A DNA stretch of 64,000 nucleotides from Xestospongia muta (Eukaryota > Porifera > Demospongiae > Haplosclerida > Petrosiidae): contig OY848919.1 in NCBI GenBank assembly GCA_963693285.1, positions 11,899,461-11,963,460 of the forward strand. Reading direction: 5' to 3'. Shown one piece after another: positions 55,511 through 64,000 of this stretch. The notes under the pieces were generated by a model, which was not told where the DNA came from, did no database searches, and saw only the letters and a program-made list of their open reading frames with translations. The translations under genes were made by a program, and so were the position numbers. Numbering within the stretch: the stretch's first letter is position 1; each line of letters begins with the position of its first letter.

Positions 55511-56712
55511 AAATTATATATTGATGTCATGTGATATTCTATAATGGTGTCATGTCTAGCTTGTGTGAATTTTGATTGAGAGCAAACTGTCTATATAAAT
55601 TTTTATTTCCTTATTTTTTCTTTGGTATACATAGTGCTATATTGTTTTTTCTTGTGTATTTATATGTAAAAGTCTACAATTCGTTTCCTTTCATTTAAAA
55701 ATTACATTAAAATGAATTACTGAGATGTTATAATTATCTTATTTATATTCCAAATATTGAAGCATGTATATCATCCATTTTTAATTTTAAAATATAACTT
55801 TGACAAGTAATAATTAATTAACTAATAATTATATAAATTAGTTAAATGTTATTAAGCAGAAGTAATATCACGTGGTAAGGCTCAAGTAACAGTTGTTGGA
55901 GAGTGCACATGTTTGAACACTAAGCCAATATGTAAGGTCAGTTAGAACAAGTACAATAGGTGATTACAATTAACCCAGTACAGTATAGTACATGAACTTT
56001 ATGTATAGAGTGTGTTGTAAACATAATTCTGCACTTAAGCTATGACTAGTTTAATGAGTAGTTAGTTACATGGCTCAATTAATTATATATATTATACACA
56101 TATTACATCACTCCATGATCTCCTGATTCCAATCAGTTTTGAGATTATGCATGGAAACAGATCAATTGATATTAATGGTTTAACATCTAGTAGTATCTAT
56201 TGTTCTGCTTTCGTACATAATCTGCGCATTTTGAAACCAATTGAGACTAAAGAATTACCATGCAAGCATTAACACACATGTGCTCTTTATTATATTCTAT
56301 ATTCCTTAACAGAAGTGGTAATAGTTCATTTAGCAACACATATAACAACTTACATAGCATATTTATTTATATTGCTAGCCGGAACACACAATAACTTTAC
56401 TGTGATGTTTGTGTCATTAATATGTACTGTTGCATTACAAGTTCTACTTGTCCCTATAAGATGTACCTTCTATTCAAATAGTTTGTTGCTAACATGTACT
56501 CTGCCCACTTGTAATTATCATATGCTGCTACATTGAATATGATTAGTTATAAATTAAGATTCATGTTCACACATTTGGAGGTATTTTTATTAAATGGCTA
56601 ATATTATTCATTGACAATCTTAGCCATGAATAAGGCTAAACAAGAAACCCAGGCCAATACACATGAGCAATGAATAAATCTTACCTTCAGCAAAACAACC
56701 TTCAACATCTTT
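55511..56712. other. Intergenic stretch before the phosphatase genes
   Basis: AT-rich. A 73-aa hydrophobic ORF at 56315-56536 has no recognised similarity. It should contain the promoter of the first phosphatase gene. Confidence 0.4.
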
Positions 56713-58389
56713 ATGAGTACTAGTGAGAAGCCTGCTATCATGACAAACGAGCAATGGTTCCATCCAAACCTATCTGGTCACAAGGCAGAGGCTCTTTTAA
56801 TGGAAAGAGGTATTAGAGGTAGCTTTTTAGTTCGCCCTAGTCAATCTAATCCTGACAACTTTGCCTTGTCTGTGAAGCAAGATGATAGTGTGACACATAT
56901 TCGTATAAAAAAGAGTGGCACCCATTACTATGTTGATGAGGACTGCCTATTTTCTTCCCTTGCAGAACTCGTAAAATTTTACATAGAAAATTCACATTTG
57001 CTTAAAGAAAAAGAGGGGGAATGGATCAAGTTAATTTTGCCTCTCTGTCATGAAGCCATTCTGACAGATCTATGGTATCATGGATCAATTTATGGTCGAG
57101 AAGCTGAAATGCTCCTGATCTCAAAAGGACGGCATGGTAGCTACCTAATCCGTAACTCAGCCAACAGCCAAGGAAATTATGTTATCTCAGCACGTATCCA
57201 AGACCAAGTTACAGAAATTAAAATTTTGTTTGAAAACAATAAATATAGCATTGGAGGTGGTCCTCAGTTCTCTTCCATTCATGATTTGGTACAACACTAT
57301 AAGCAAAAACCATTGACAGGAGCAAACGGCCAAGTTATAACTCTAGACATTCCATTACATAGCACTTCCTTTCTACCTCTTTATATTAAACAACGTATCG
57401 AACAACTTGAGAAAGCCCACCAAACCTTTTTAGGCAAGACATCACTGTGGGAAGAATTCAATTACTTGCAACAGCAGGAGTTGCATCACCTGTACAGTCG
57501 GAAAGAAGGTAGTAAACCAGAAAACGTTGCAAAAAATCGTTTTAAAAATCTTATACCATTTGATCATACATTAGTAACCATTGAAGATAGCTACATCAAT
57601 GCTAGTTATATTAATGGTGAAGTCAATGGCTCTGAACATTCATATATTGCTACTCAGGGCTGTCTACCAACAACTGTTGATGACTTTTGGGCCATGGTTT
57701 GGCAGGAGAAATGTCTAGTCATAGTTTTATTAACTAATGAAGTAGAAAGAGGTCATAACATGTGTTATTGTTACTGGCCAAATCCTGTAGAGCCAGCTAT
57801 ATATGAAAAGATAAGTGTTATGGTCCTTGAAGAGACTGTCAACCCACATTACATTCTCCGACATTTTCTGGTTAACCATGAAGAAGATGATGAAGAACGA
57901 CATGTCTTTCATTTTCAATTCAAAGCTTGGCCTGATGATGGAAATATCATACCATCTAACGCTAGTGTTACGCTAGGACTAATGGAAGACGTTAATTTAA
58001 AGATGAAAGAGTTAAATGATGCGGGTCTTAAGCCTGGTCCAATCATAGTCCAATGCAGTAATGGTGTTGGTCGTACTGGCACTTACATCGTTATTGATAT
58101 CCTTATCAAACTTATTGAACATCAAGGCTGGGAGTCTAAAATCGATATTCAACGTAGTGTTCAACTTCTTCGTGCACATCGAGGTGGCATGATCCAGTAT
58201 GAAGACCAGTACAAATTTGTATACCAGACACTTCTTCATTACATTGAAACTACAAAGCTTCGTCTCCAAGCTGCAAGTGACAATACAAGAAGTCCTCATA
58301 GTGCTGAGTTTCACTATAGCAATGTCCCCTTATCTTCTTCACCATTACTCAGAACTGAAGTATTAGGCAAAGCCTCTCCTAAGCAATAG
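56713..58389 (+). CDS. Tandem-SH2 protein tyrosine phosphatase A (SHP/corkscrew-like)
   Basis: Single-exon ORF, 558 aa. SH2-1 is at about residues 15-111 (W-F-H-P-N-L; G-S-F-L-V-R with R41). SH2-2 is at about 121-215 (G-S-Y-L-I-R, R147). The PTP domain is at about 246-512, with K-N-R-F at 274-277 where most PTPs have K-N-R-Y. The WPD loop is W-P-D-D-G (406-410) and the signature Q-C-S-N-G-V-G-R-T-G has catalytic C448 and R454, but Gln replaces the usual His. The tail has H-Y-S-N-V (Y535), a Y-x-N Grb2-type site. SHP enzymes are about 590 aa, act in the cytosol at activated receptors and are autoinhibited by SH2-1. Possibly active but altered. Confidence 0.9.
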   Translation: MSTSEKPAIMTNEQWFHPNLSGHKAEALLMERGIRGSFLVRPSQSNPDNFALSVKQDDSVTHIRIKKSGTHYYVDEDCLFSSLAELVKFYIENSHLLKEKEGEWIKLILPLCHEAILTDLWYHGSIYGREAEMLLISKGRHGSYLIRNSANSQGNYVISARIQDQVTEIKILFENNKYSIGGGPQFSSIHDLVQHYKQKPLTGANGQVITLDIPLHSTSFLPLYIKQRIEQLEKAHQTFLGKTSLWEEFNYLQQQELHHLYSRKEGSKPENVAKNRFKNLIPFDHTLVTIEDSYINASYINGEVNGSEHSYIATQGCLPTTVDDFWAMVWQEKCLVIVLLTNEVERGHNMCYCYWPNPVEPAIYEKISVMVLEETVNPHYILRHFLVNHEEDDEERHVFHFQFKAWPDDGNIIPSNASVTLGLMEDVNLKMKELNDAGLKPGPIIVQCSNGVGRTGTYIVIDILIKLIEHQGWESKIDIQRSVQLLRAHRGGMIQYEDQYKFVYQTLLHYIETTKLRLQAASDNTRSPHSAEFHYSNVPLSSSPLLRTEVLGKASPKQ

Positions 58390-58695
58390 CTATCTTAAAC
58401 ACTATTTTTAATACATTGCAAATGACAATATTAATACGCATTGTACATAGCATTTACTTTTGTTTAATAGTTTAAAAACACTGCTATCACATGATTTCAG
58501 TAATGAACTTTATAATGATTTTAGCATTAAGGTATAAGACAAAGTGTGAATTGCTTGCACTATGTAAACAAGCGGTCAATGATGCAGATCTCTATTACAT
58601 CATTGACAGCCAATCATATGATATTTCCTTTTTAACAGTGTCACATCTGACCAACTATGTGTAAAAGGAAATATTTGAGTCAGCATAGATGAATA
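58390..58695. other. Spacer between phosphatase genes A and B
   Basis: 306 bp of AT-rich sequence; no gene seen. Must contain the 3' end of A and the promoter of B, unless both are one transcript. Confidence 0.4.
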
Positions 58696-60396
58696 ATGTC
58701 AACAAGAAAGATGAATATAATCTCACCTAGCAAACAAACAACAGGGCGTGGATTAAAAACACTGAATAAGACGCTGCCTATTTCAAATCCAGCCAAGGTT
58801 ATGAAACGTTGGTTTTATCCTAATCTAACTGGACCAGAAGCAGAATCTATACTTATGAAAGATGGCTATGAAGGCAGTTTCCTAACTCGTCCCAGTCAAA
58901 ATAATCCAGGAGATTATGCTCTTTCAGTGAAGAGGGGTGATTCTGTGACACATGTGCGTATTCAAAATCATGGAGATTATTATGATCTTTATAGTGGTGA
59001 GAAATTTGCTACTCTAGCTGAGTTGATACAGTACTATGTGGAGAACCCAGGTCAGCTTACTGAGAAAAATGGTGCTGTTATTGAACTAGTACAACCTCTT
59101 CACTGTGAGGTGGTGACTACAGAACGTTGGTATCATGGAGAAATTAATGGCAGAGAAGCTGAAGAGATGTTAATGTTAAGAGGCGAAGATGGCAGCTATA
59201 TGGTGCGTACATCGACTCGAAGTCCAGGTAATTATGTACTTTCTGTACGCATTGAAGATGAGGTATGTCACCTTATCATCAAGCATAGAGACAATCTGTT
59301 TATTATTGGGCAAGGACCACCATTTGGATCATTAAGTGAGTTGGTACAGCATCATTCATTGAATCCATTGTTAGATGATAGAGATCGTGTTGTACAACTC
59401 AAGAAACCTTTTACAAGCACTACTTTTATTCCAATCCATATTAAGCATCGTATATCAGAACTTGAAAAACGTAGTATGTATGCTTATGGAAAATCTGGAT
59501 TTTATGAAGAATTTGAGCAACTCCAACGACAAGAGGTAAATCTTCTCTACAGTCGAAAGGAAGGCATCAAACCTGAGAATCGTCCAAAGAATCGTTTTAA
59601 AAATATACTACCATTCGATCACAGTTTAGTTGTTATTAAAAACCCTATTACATCAGAAGACATGTATATAAATGCCAACTATATTGATGGTGAGGTACCT
59701 GGATCAGAGTGGTCCTTCATTGCTACACAAGGCTGCCTTCCTACAACTATTGAAGACTTTTGGATTATGGTATGGCAGGAAGGAACTCAGGTGATTGTCA
59801 TGTTAACAAATGAGGTAGAAAGAGGGCGTAATAAGTGCACTCGCTATTGGCCTAGTCCTCATGAACCAGTAATTTTTGGTAGCATTTTTGTCAAAGTTAT
59901 AAATGAAACTTTTAATCCACATTTTACTTTACGACGTTTTCTTATACAGTATGACTCCGAAGAACGATGCATTTATCAGTATCACTTTAAAGTTTGGCCA
60001 GAGCATGGTGTACCTCAAGATCCCGGATTGCTGTTAGGTCTAATGGATGAGGTCAATCTTAAAACAAAAGAGCTGAAGGAAGCAGGCCTCGATCCTGGTC
60101 CTATAGTAGTACATTGCAGTTCAGGAATTGGTCGTAGTGCTACTTATATCGCTATTGATATTATAATCAAAGTCATTGAATATCAGGGTTGGGAGCACGA
60201 AATTGACATACAACGAAGTATTCACTTATTACGTAAGCATCGTTCAGGTATGGTACAGACTGACCACCAATATAGACTTATTTACTACTCTATATTGCAT
60301 TATGTCGAAGCTAAACAAAGTTGTGCTGATACAAGTCTTGAAGGAGCTGGGGCTATTTATGGAAATATGCAACAAGCTTCATCATTTCAGAATTAA
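58696..60396 (+). CDS. Tandem-SH2 protein tyrosine phosphatase B (WPE variant)
   Basis: Single-exon ORF, 566 aa, starting 38 residues before SH2-1 (W-F-Y-P-N-L-T-G; a second Met precedes K-R-W-F at residue 36). SH2-1 about 38-135 (G-S-F-L-T-R, R65); SH2-2 about 144-238 (G-S-Y-M-V-R, R171); PTP about 270-540 (K-N-R-F at 298-301). The acid loop is W-P-E-H-G (434-438), replacing the catalytic Asp by Glu as in several low-activity PTP domains. The signature is [10 protein letters not shown], with C474 and R480 but S-A for T-G. The tail holds I-Y-G-N-M (Y555). Expected: binding intact, catalysis weak; it may act as a substrate trap or scaffold. Confidence 0.9.
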   Translation: MSTRKMNIISPSKQTTGRGLKTLNKTLPISNPAKVMKRWFYPNLTGPEAESILMKDGYEGSFLTRPSQNNPGDYALSVKRGDSVTHVRIQNHGDYYDLYSGEKFATLAELIQYYVENPGQLTEKNGAVIELVQPLHCEVVTTERWYHGEINGREAEEMLMLRGEDGSYMVRTSTRSPGNYVLSVRIEDEVCHLIIKHRDNLFIIGQGPPFGSLSELVQHHSLNPLLDDRDRVVQLKKPFTSTTFIPIHIKHRISELEKRSMYAYGKSGFYEEFEQLQRQEVNLLYSRKEGIKPENRPKNRFKNILPFDHSLVVIKNPITSEDMYINANYIDGEVPGSEWSFIATQGCLPTTIEDFWIMVWQEGTQVIVMLTNEVERGRNKCTRYWPSPHEPVIFGSIFVKVINETFNPHFTLRRFLIQYDSEERCIYQYHFKVWPEHGVPQDPGLLLGLMDEVNLKTKELKEAGLDPGPIVVHCSSGIGRSATYIAIDIIIKVIEYQGWEHEIDIQRSIHLLRKHRSGMVQTDHQYRLIYYSILHYVEAKQSCADTSLEGAGAIYGNMQQASSFQN

Positions 60397-60751
60397 TATT
60401 ATTTGCTGAGTAGCTTGGTTACCACTATAAATGACGATAGCTTATAGAACTTGTCCTTTTTATCTCCATTTTGTAAAATAGCAGCTAAAGTCTATAAGGT
60501 CTTGTTTAAATTTTTTGTATGTTTAATAATAAACTTGTATGCTTGTATATGACCTCATTAGTATGTCTTTCTCTTCTATTAAAAATGAATGTACATATTC
60601 ATGGATGAACTCTGTACTTGCAGTTGGACTATGAATGTCCTCAGGGAACCGCCCTACTACAGACACCTCACTTCCATGGGCAATGCACTCAAGATGAATA
60701 TTATTGACCACACACCACCATAGAAGGGTGTAACTGCTTGTTAAAACTGTT
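60397..60751. other. Spacer between phosphatase genes B and C
   Basis: 355 bp. Contains AATAATAAACTTGTATGC (possible poly(A) region of B). A minus-strand ORF that extends into gene C is a shadow of it. Confidence 0.4.
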
Positions 60752-62359
60752 TTGATTGTATATACTGAAGCATCAGTTACATTTTCATTAATGGCTGCAA
60801 GAAATAGCTTCCGTCGTATCTCCAGACAAGAGTCCGAATGTGAATTACTAAAGAAAGGAATAGAAGGCAATTTTGTTGTACGTCCAAGTCAAACCAATCC
60901 TGGAGATTACACATTGTCTGTAAAAGTGAAACAAGGAGTTACGCATGTTAGAATACAACACCGAGGAGATTGTTATGACTGCTACGGTGGAGAGGAGTTT
61001 GCTACATTGATTGAACTGGTCCAGTACTATGTAGAGAACCCAGGTCAACTACGAGAGAAAAATGGGACAGTTATCTTACTGACACAACCTCTTAGAAGTG
61101 AGGAAATTACCAGTGAACGTTGGTTTCATGGGGGAGTAAATGGACATGAAGCTGAGATACTGTTATTATCAAAAGGTCAACATGGTAGTTACTTGGTTCG
61201 CACATCAACTCATAGCCCAGGAAACTTTGTCCTAACAACACGTGTCATGGATGAGATATCCCATATTATGATTCAGCATATTGACAATAAATTTTATATA
61301 TCTAATGGACCTCAGTTTAACACGTTACCTGAGCTTGTTGAGTATTATGAAAGAAATATTATAGTTGAGAGCGATGGACGTGTTGTTGATCTCAAGACGG
61401 CATTTTGTTGTACGTCCTTTTTGCCTTACCACATCAAACAACGTGTGTCAGAACTGTCTAAGCCAAGTGATAAACTTTATGGAAAGGCAGAATTTGAGGA
61501 TGAATATCAGCAAATACAAGATGATGGTAGCCGTAATCTCTATAGTCGTAAAGAAGGAGGTAAACCTGAGAACCGTCCCAGAAATCGATTCAAGAACATT
61601 ATTCCATTTGACCATACCCGCGTGATTCTTAAAGACCCTGATCCTTCAGGTAACACATATATCAATGCTAATTACATCAGTGGTGAGGTACCTAATTCTA
61701 AATATTGCTACATTGCTGCACAAGGTTGTCTTCGGACCACTATCAGTGACTTTTGGTCAATGATGTGGCAGGAAAAGAGCATGGTTATAGTCATGATTAC
61801 AAATGAAGTGGAGAGAGGTCGTGATAAGTGTGCTCATTATTGGCCTGATCATAAGGAGTCGCTATTGTTTGGAAGGTTTAAAATTACCTGCCTCAATGAA
61901 GTTGTCCATCCTTGCTTTATTGTTCGCCATTTCCTTCTCAATGACAGTCGAGATGTTTTTCAATACCAATTCAAAGCTTGGCCCGATCATGGTGTACACA
62001 GTAACCCTCAAGACATTTTGACCTTTAGGGAAAATATTAACCTCAAAATGAAAGAGTTAATTGACGCTGGCCACCTACCAGGTCCCCTAGTGGTCCATTG
62101 TAGTGCTGGAGTTGGTCGTACTGGAACGTACATTGCTATTGATATCATTATTAAACTTATCGAGTATCAAGGTTGGGAATATGACATTGATATCCAACGT
62201 ACCGTTCAATTACTACGTACCCAACGTTCTGGTATGGTACAAACAGAAGACCAATATCGTTTTGTTTATCACACCATACAGCAATATGTAGAGAATAGTA
62301 AAGTTAAGAGTGATTCAGAAACAGGTGCTATTTATGAGAATGTTTCAATGTCAACTTAA
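60752..62359 (+). CDS. Tandem-SH2 protein tyrosine phosphatase C (canonical catalytic site)
   Basis: Single-exon ORF, 535 aa from the first ATG; a second ATG at 60791 is possible. SH2-1 is present from G-N-F-V-V-R (R44) onward, but its first strand and Trp (W-F-x-P-N in A and B) are absent and replaced by unrelated residues. SH2-2 about 124-216 (G-S-Y-L-V-R, R150). PTP about 250-512: R-N-R-F, W-P-D-H-G (410-414), H-C-S-A-G-V-G-R-T-G with C450 and R456, Q-T-E-D-Q-Y. The tail ends A-I-Y-E-N-V (Y528), like the regulatory tail tyrosine of SHP2. The catalytic domain looks fully active; the missing SH2-1 start could weaken autoinhibition, or an upstream exon is not recognised. Confidence 0.88.
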   Translation: MIVYTEASVTFSLMAARNSFRRISRQESECELLKKGIEGNFVVRPSQTNPGDYTLSVKVKQGVTHVRIQHRGDCYDCYGGEEFATLIELVQYYVENPGQLREKNGTVILLTQPLRSEEITSERWFHGGVNGHEAEILLLSKGQHGSYLVRTSTHSPGNFVLTTRVMDEISHIMIQHIDNKFYISNGPQFNTLPELVEYYERNIIVESDGRVVDLKTAFCCTSFLPYHIKQRVSELSKPSDKLYGKAEFEDEYQQIQDDGSRNLYSRKEGGKPENRPRNRFKNIIPFDHTRVILKDPDPSGNTYINANYISGEVPNSKYCYIAAQGCLRTTISDFWSMMWQEKSMVIVMITNEVERGRDKCAHYWPDHKESLLFGRFKITCLNEVVHPCFIVRHFLLNDSRDVFQYQFKAWPDHGVHSNPQDILTFRENINLKMKELIDAGHLPGPLVVHCSAGVGRTGTYIAIDIIIKLIEYQGWEYDIDIQRTVQLLRTQRSGMVQTEDQYRFVYHTIQQYVENSKVKSDSETGAIYENVSMST

Positions 62360-64000
62360 CTAATCCTTTATCTGTATTTAACTACTCATACTATTGCATA
62401 TGACTTTGTGGTAGCTTCCTACATTTATATACATGTGTGGTAAATTAGGTATAGACTTGTTAGTGTTAATTTGATTAATGTATTTTATGATTTTGTTAAT
62501 TGCTTGTTATTAGATTAGTTCTTTCAGTGTTAATGTTCTTGTTATTTGATAATGCTCTTCTTGTATATTTCGTTTGTTAACATTTGAATTGTCGTTATGG
62601 GGCCTTGATCCTTGTAATTATATTTTAAGTTGGTTTTGTTGTTATTTGTTTATGGTAAGCTTTAACTAATATATTTCCAAGTGTTCAGTACACAACAATA
62701 ATATATATATAATTTAATGGACTTCTTCCGCACATGTTATTGTCATCATAATATTGCCATTACCATTATGTGATAATGATAATACATATTGTTGGAATGG
62801 CATGAGTCATTATATTATTAGGTCAAAAATTTGAAAACAGCCACTCGTTATGTAGCAAAATTTAAGATATAGTTGATCATAAATACCTTTATTTGTAGAA
62901 TATTAGTTTTCTGTTTTGAAGAACAAGTCAAGACAATACTAAATCATGAAGAAAGAAAAAGAAAAAAAGTTATGATATTTAGTTGTTTACATTCAATATT
63001 GAGAAAGTTGAGATATGATATGTGCTTTGACAATAGCACAAAAAATGAAGAATAGGAAGAGATTTGGACCAGCAAACTGGACTCATAATACCATTTGGCC
63101 ATCTCTCCAGCCCAAAATAATTAATAGTTAAGTTATTATGTTCAGCTTACTTTTAGCTTACATTTACGTTATAAATAGGACACCTTCAGCACACTCTCAA
63201 GTTAACTTCAGATTACTTTTAAGATATTTAAGGTTATTTTCAGCCAGGGAGGACACTAATTTGATATAGTCCTTGCCAAGGACTATATCAAAGTCTTTTT
63301 CATTGGTTGGTATCTTACATGTTTTCATGATAGCTATTGTGTAATTTGAAAATACATGCAGCTCTAAAAAAATCATTAAAATCTAGTTAGTTTAATAAGT
63401 GTAATTAGGTTATTATTTTAATTTCCAGGTCAGAGTTTTAATAAGTTCTTCAGCAGTAAAGTTTTTCTCATTGGCTTATGAAACATCACATGTGACGAGT
63501 AATTTATTTGTACATAATTGCCCATTGTGCGACATGTGTACTCAGCTGTGTTATTTACCATGTATAGCTTTACCAGTGTTATATTCTCAGATTATAAAGA
63601 GTTTCTTTTCTTTTAACACAAAATAGAGCTTGCTTAAAGCTCTTATATATATAACAAAGACAATAGTTACAAGACATGTTAACAAAACAGATAAGTACAT
63701 ATAAACCTGACTACAATGTACTACAATGTTGAACTGTCGACTCTATATAATAACTTAGCACACTGTCTTTACATAACTTAGCATACTGTCTTTACAAACA
63801 GTACAACCAGGTTATTCTTCTTAGCTGTTGAATTCATCAATGTACACTGATAAATCCAAATATGGCAAATGATTTAGTTAGCTAGACTCACATGTTGCAA
63901 AGTGTGCTTACTCACATAATGTGCTTTTATGGCATTATTCTTGTGCATACATTGCTTTTAAAGAGTACTTAAATCCTAGCTAAGTGTGTTCTATTCAGCT
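62360..64000. other. Intergenic right end
   Basis: No gene supported; the 60-aa ORF at 62873 is basic and low complexity. A perfect hairpin (TTTGATATAGTCCTT and its complement with a 3-nt loop) lies at 63260-63292. Confidence 0.5.

Noticed and set aside
56315..56536. 73-aa hydrophobic ORF before the phosphatase genes
   Set aside because: No family motif (no C-x-I...I-P-I or splice sites); probably chance in AT-rich DNA.
60523..61048. Minus-strand ORFs of 115 and 66 aa over the start of phosphatase C
   Set aside because: Shadows of the SH2 coding strand; no domain.
62873..63055. 60-aa basic ORF at the right end
   Set aside because: Lys-rich low complexity; no start context or homologue recognised.

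Overview
The window looks like nuclear DNA of an early-branching animal, most likely a demosponge of the Amphimedon type. This is an inference. It rests on strongly AT-rich, gene-dense sequence, many introns of 45-300 bp with GT-AG ends, animal-specific tandem-SH2 tyrosine phosphatases, DM9-aerolysin (natterin-like) proteins, and animal DNA transposons. No rRNA, tRNA or CRISPR array was seen.

Layout. (1) 1-2.35 kb: the first exon of a gene running off the left edge, and, 78 bp upstream of its ATG, a complete MULE-type DNA transposon with 41-bp terminal inverted repeats and a perfect 10-bp target duplication. (2) 2.5-12.8 kb: six two-exon genes (five on the minus strand, one on the plus) for DM9-DM9-aerolysin-fold, natterin-like proteins. 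All share one phase-1 intron that splits the pore-forming domain. The last two genes diverge from a 73-bp shared promoter. (3) 12.98-55.5 kb: a very large array of four-transmembrane genes that I assign to the TMEM272-like family: 15 apparently complete genes, one edge fragment (at 123-308) and several pseudogenes. Minus-strand genes dominate from 13 to 33 kb. Two divergent pairs lie at 33.8-41.4 kb within a roughly 4.7-kb duplication. Three plus-strand genes at 43.5-53.3 kb lie in roughly 3.5-3.9-kb repeated blocks carrying a 98-bp minisatellite in intron 1. (4) 56.7-62.4 kb: three intronless tandem genes for SH2-SH2-PTP phosphatases (SHP/corkscrew type). (5) 62.4-64 kb: no gene seen.

How the genes fit together. 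The four-TM genes share a core of one exon for TM1 and one last exon for TM2-TM4, joined at a conserved phase-1 intron. Different N-terminal cytoplasmic exon sets are attached to this core: a 61-63 aa leader plus a 22-nt micro-exon encoding P-x-W-I; an acidic DGPHGETSSLL leader; short PPxY leaders; and one extremely cysteine-rich exon. By splicing manually I could close every intact gene in frame. The exon lengths are therefore seen in the sequence; the family name and functions come from motif recognition without a database search. The most interesting content is this modular, actively duplicating membrane-protein array next to a cluster of pore-forming-toxin-fold genes and a retrogene-like triplet of SH2 phosphatases with diverging catalytic motifs.
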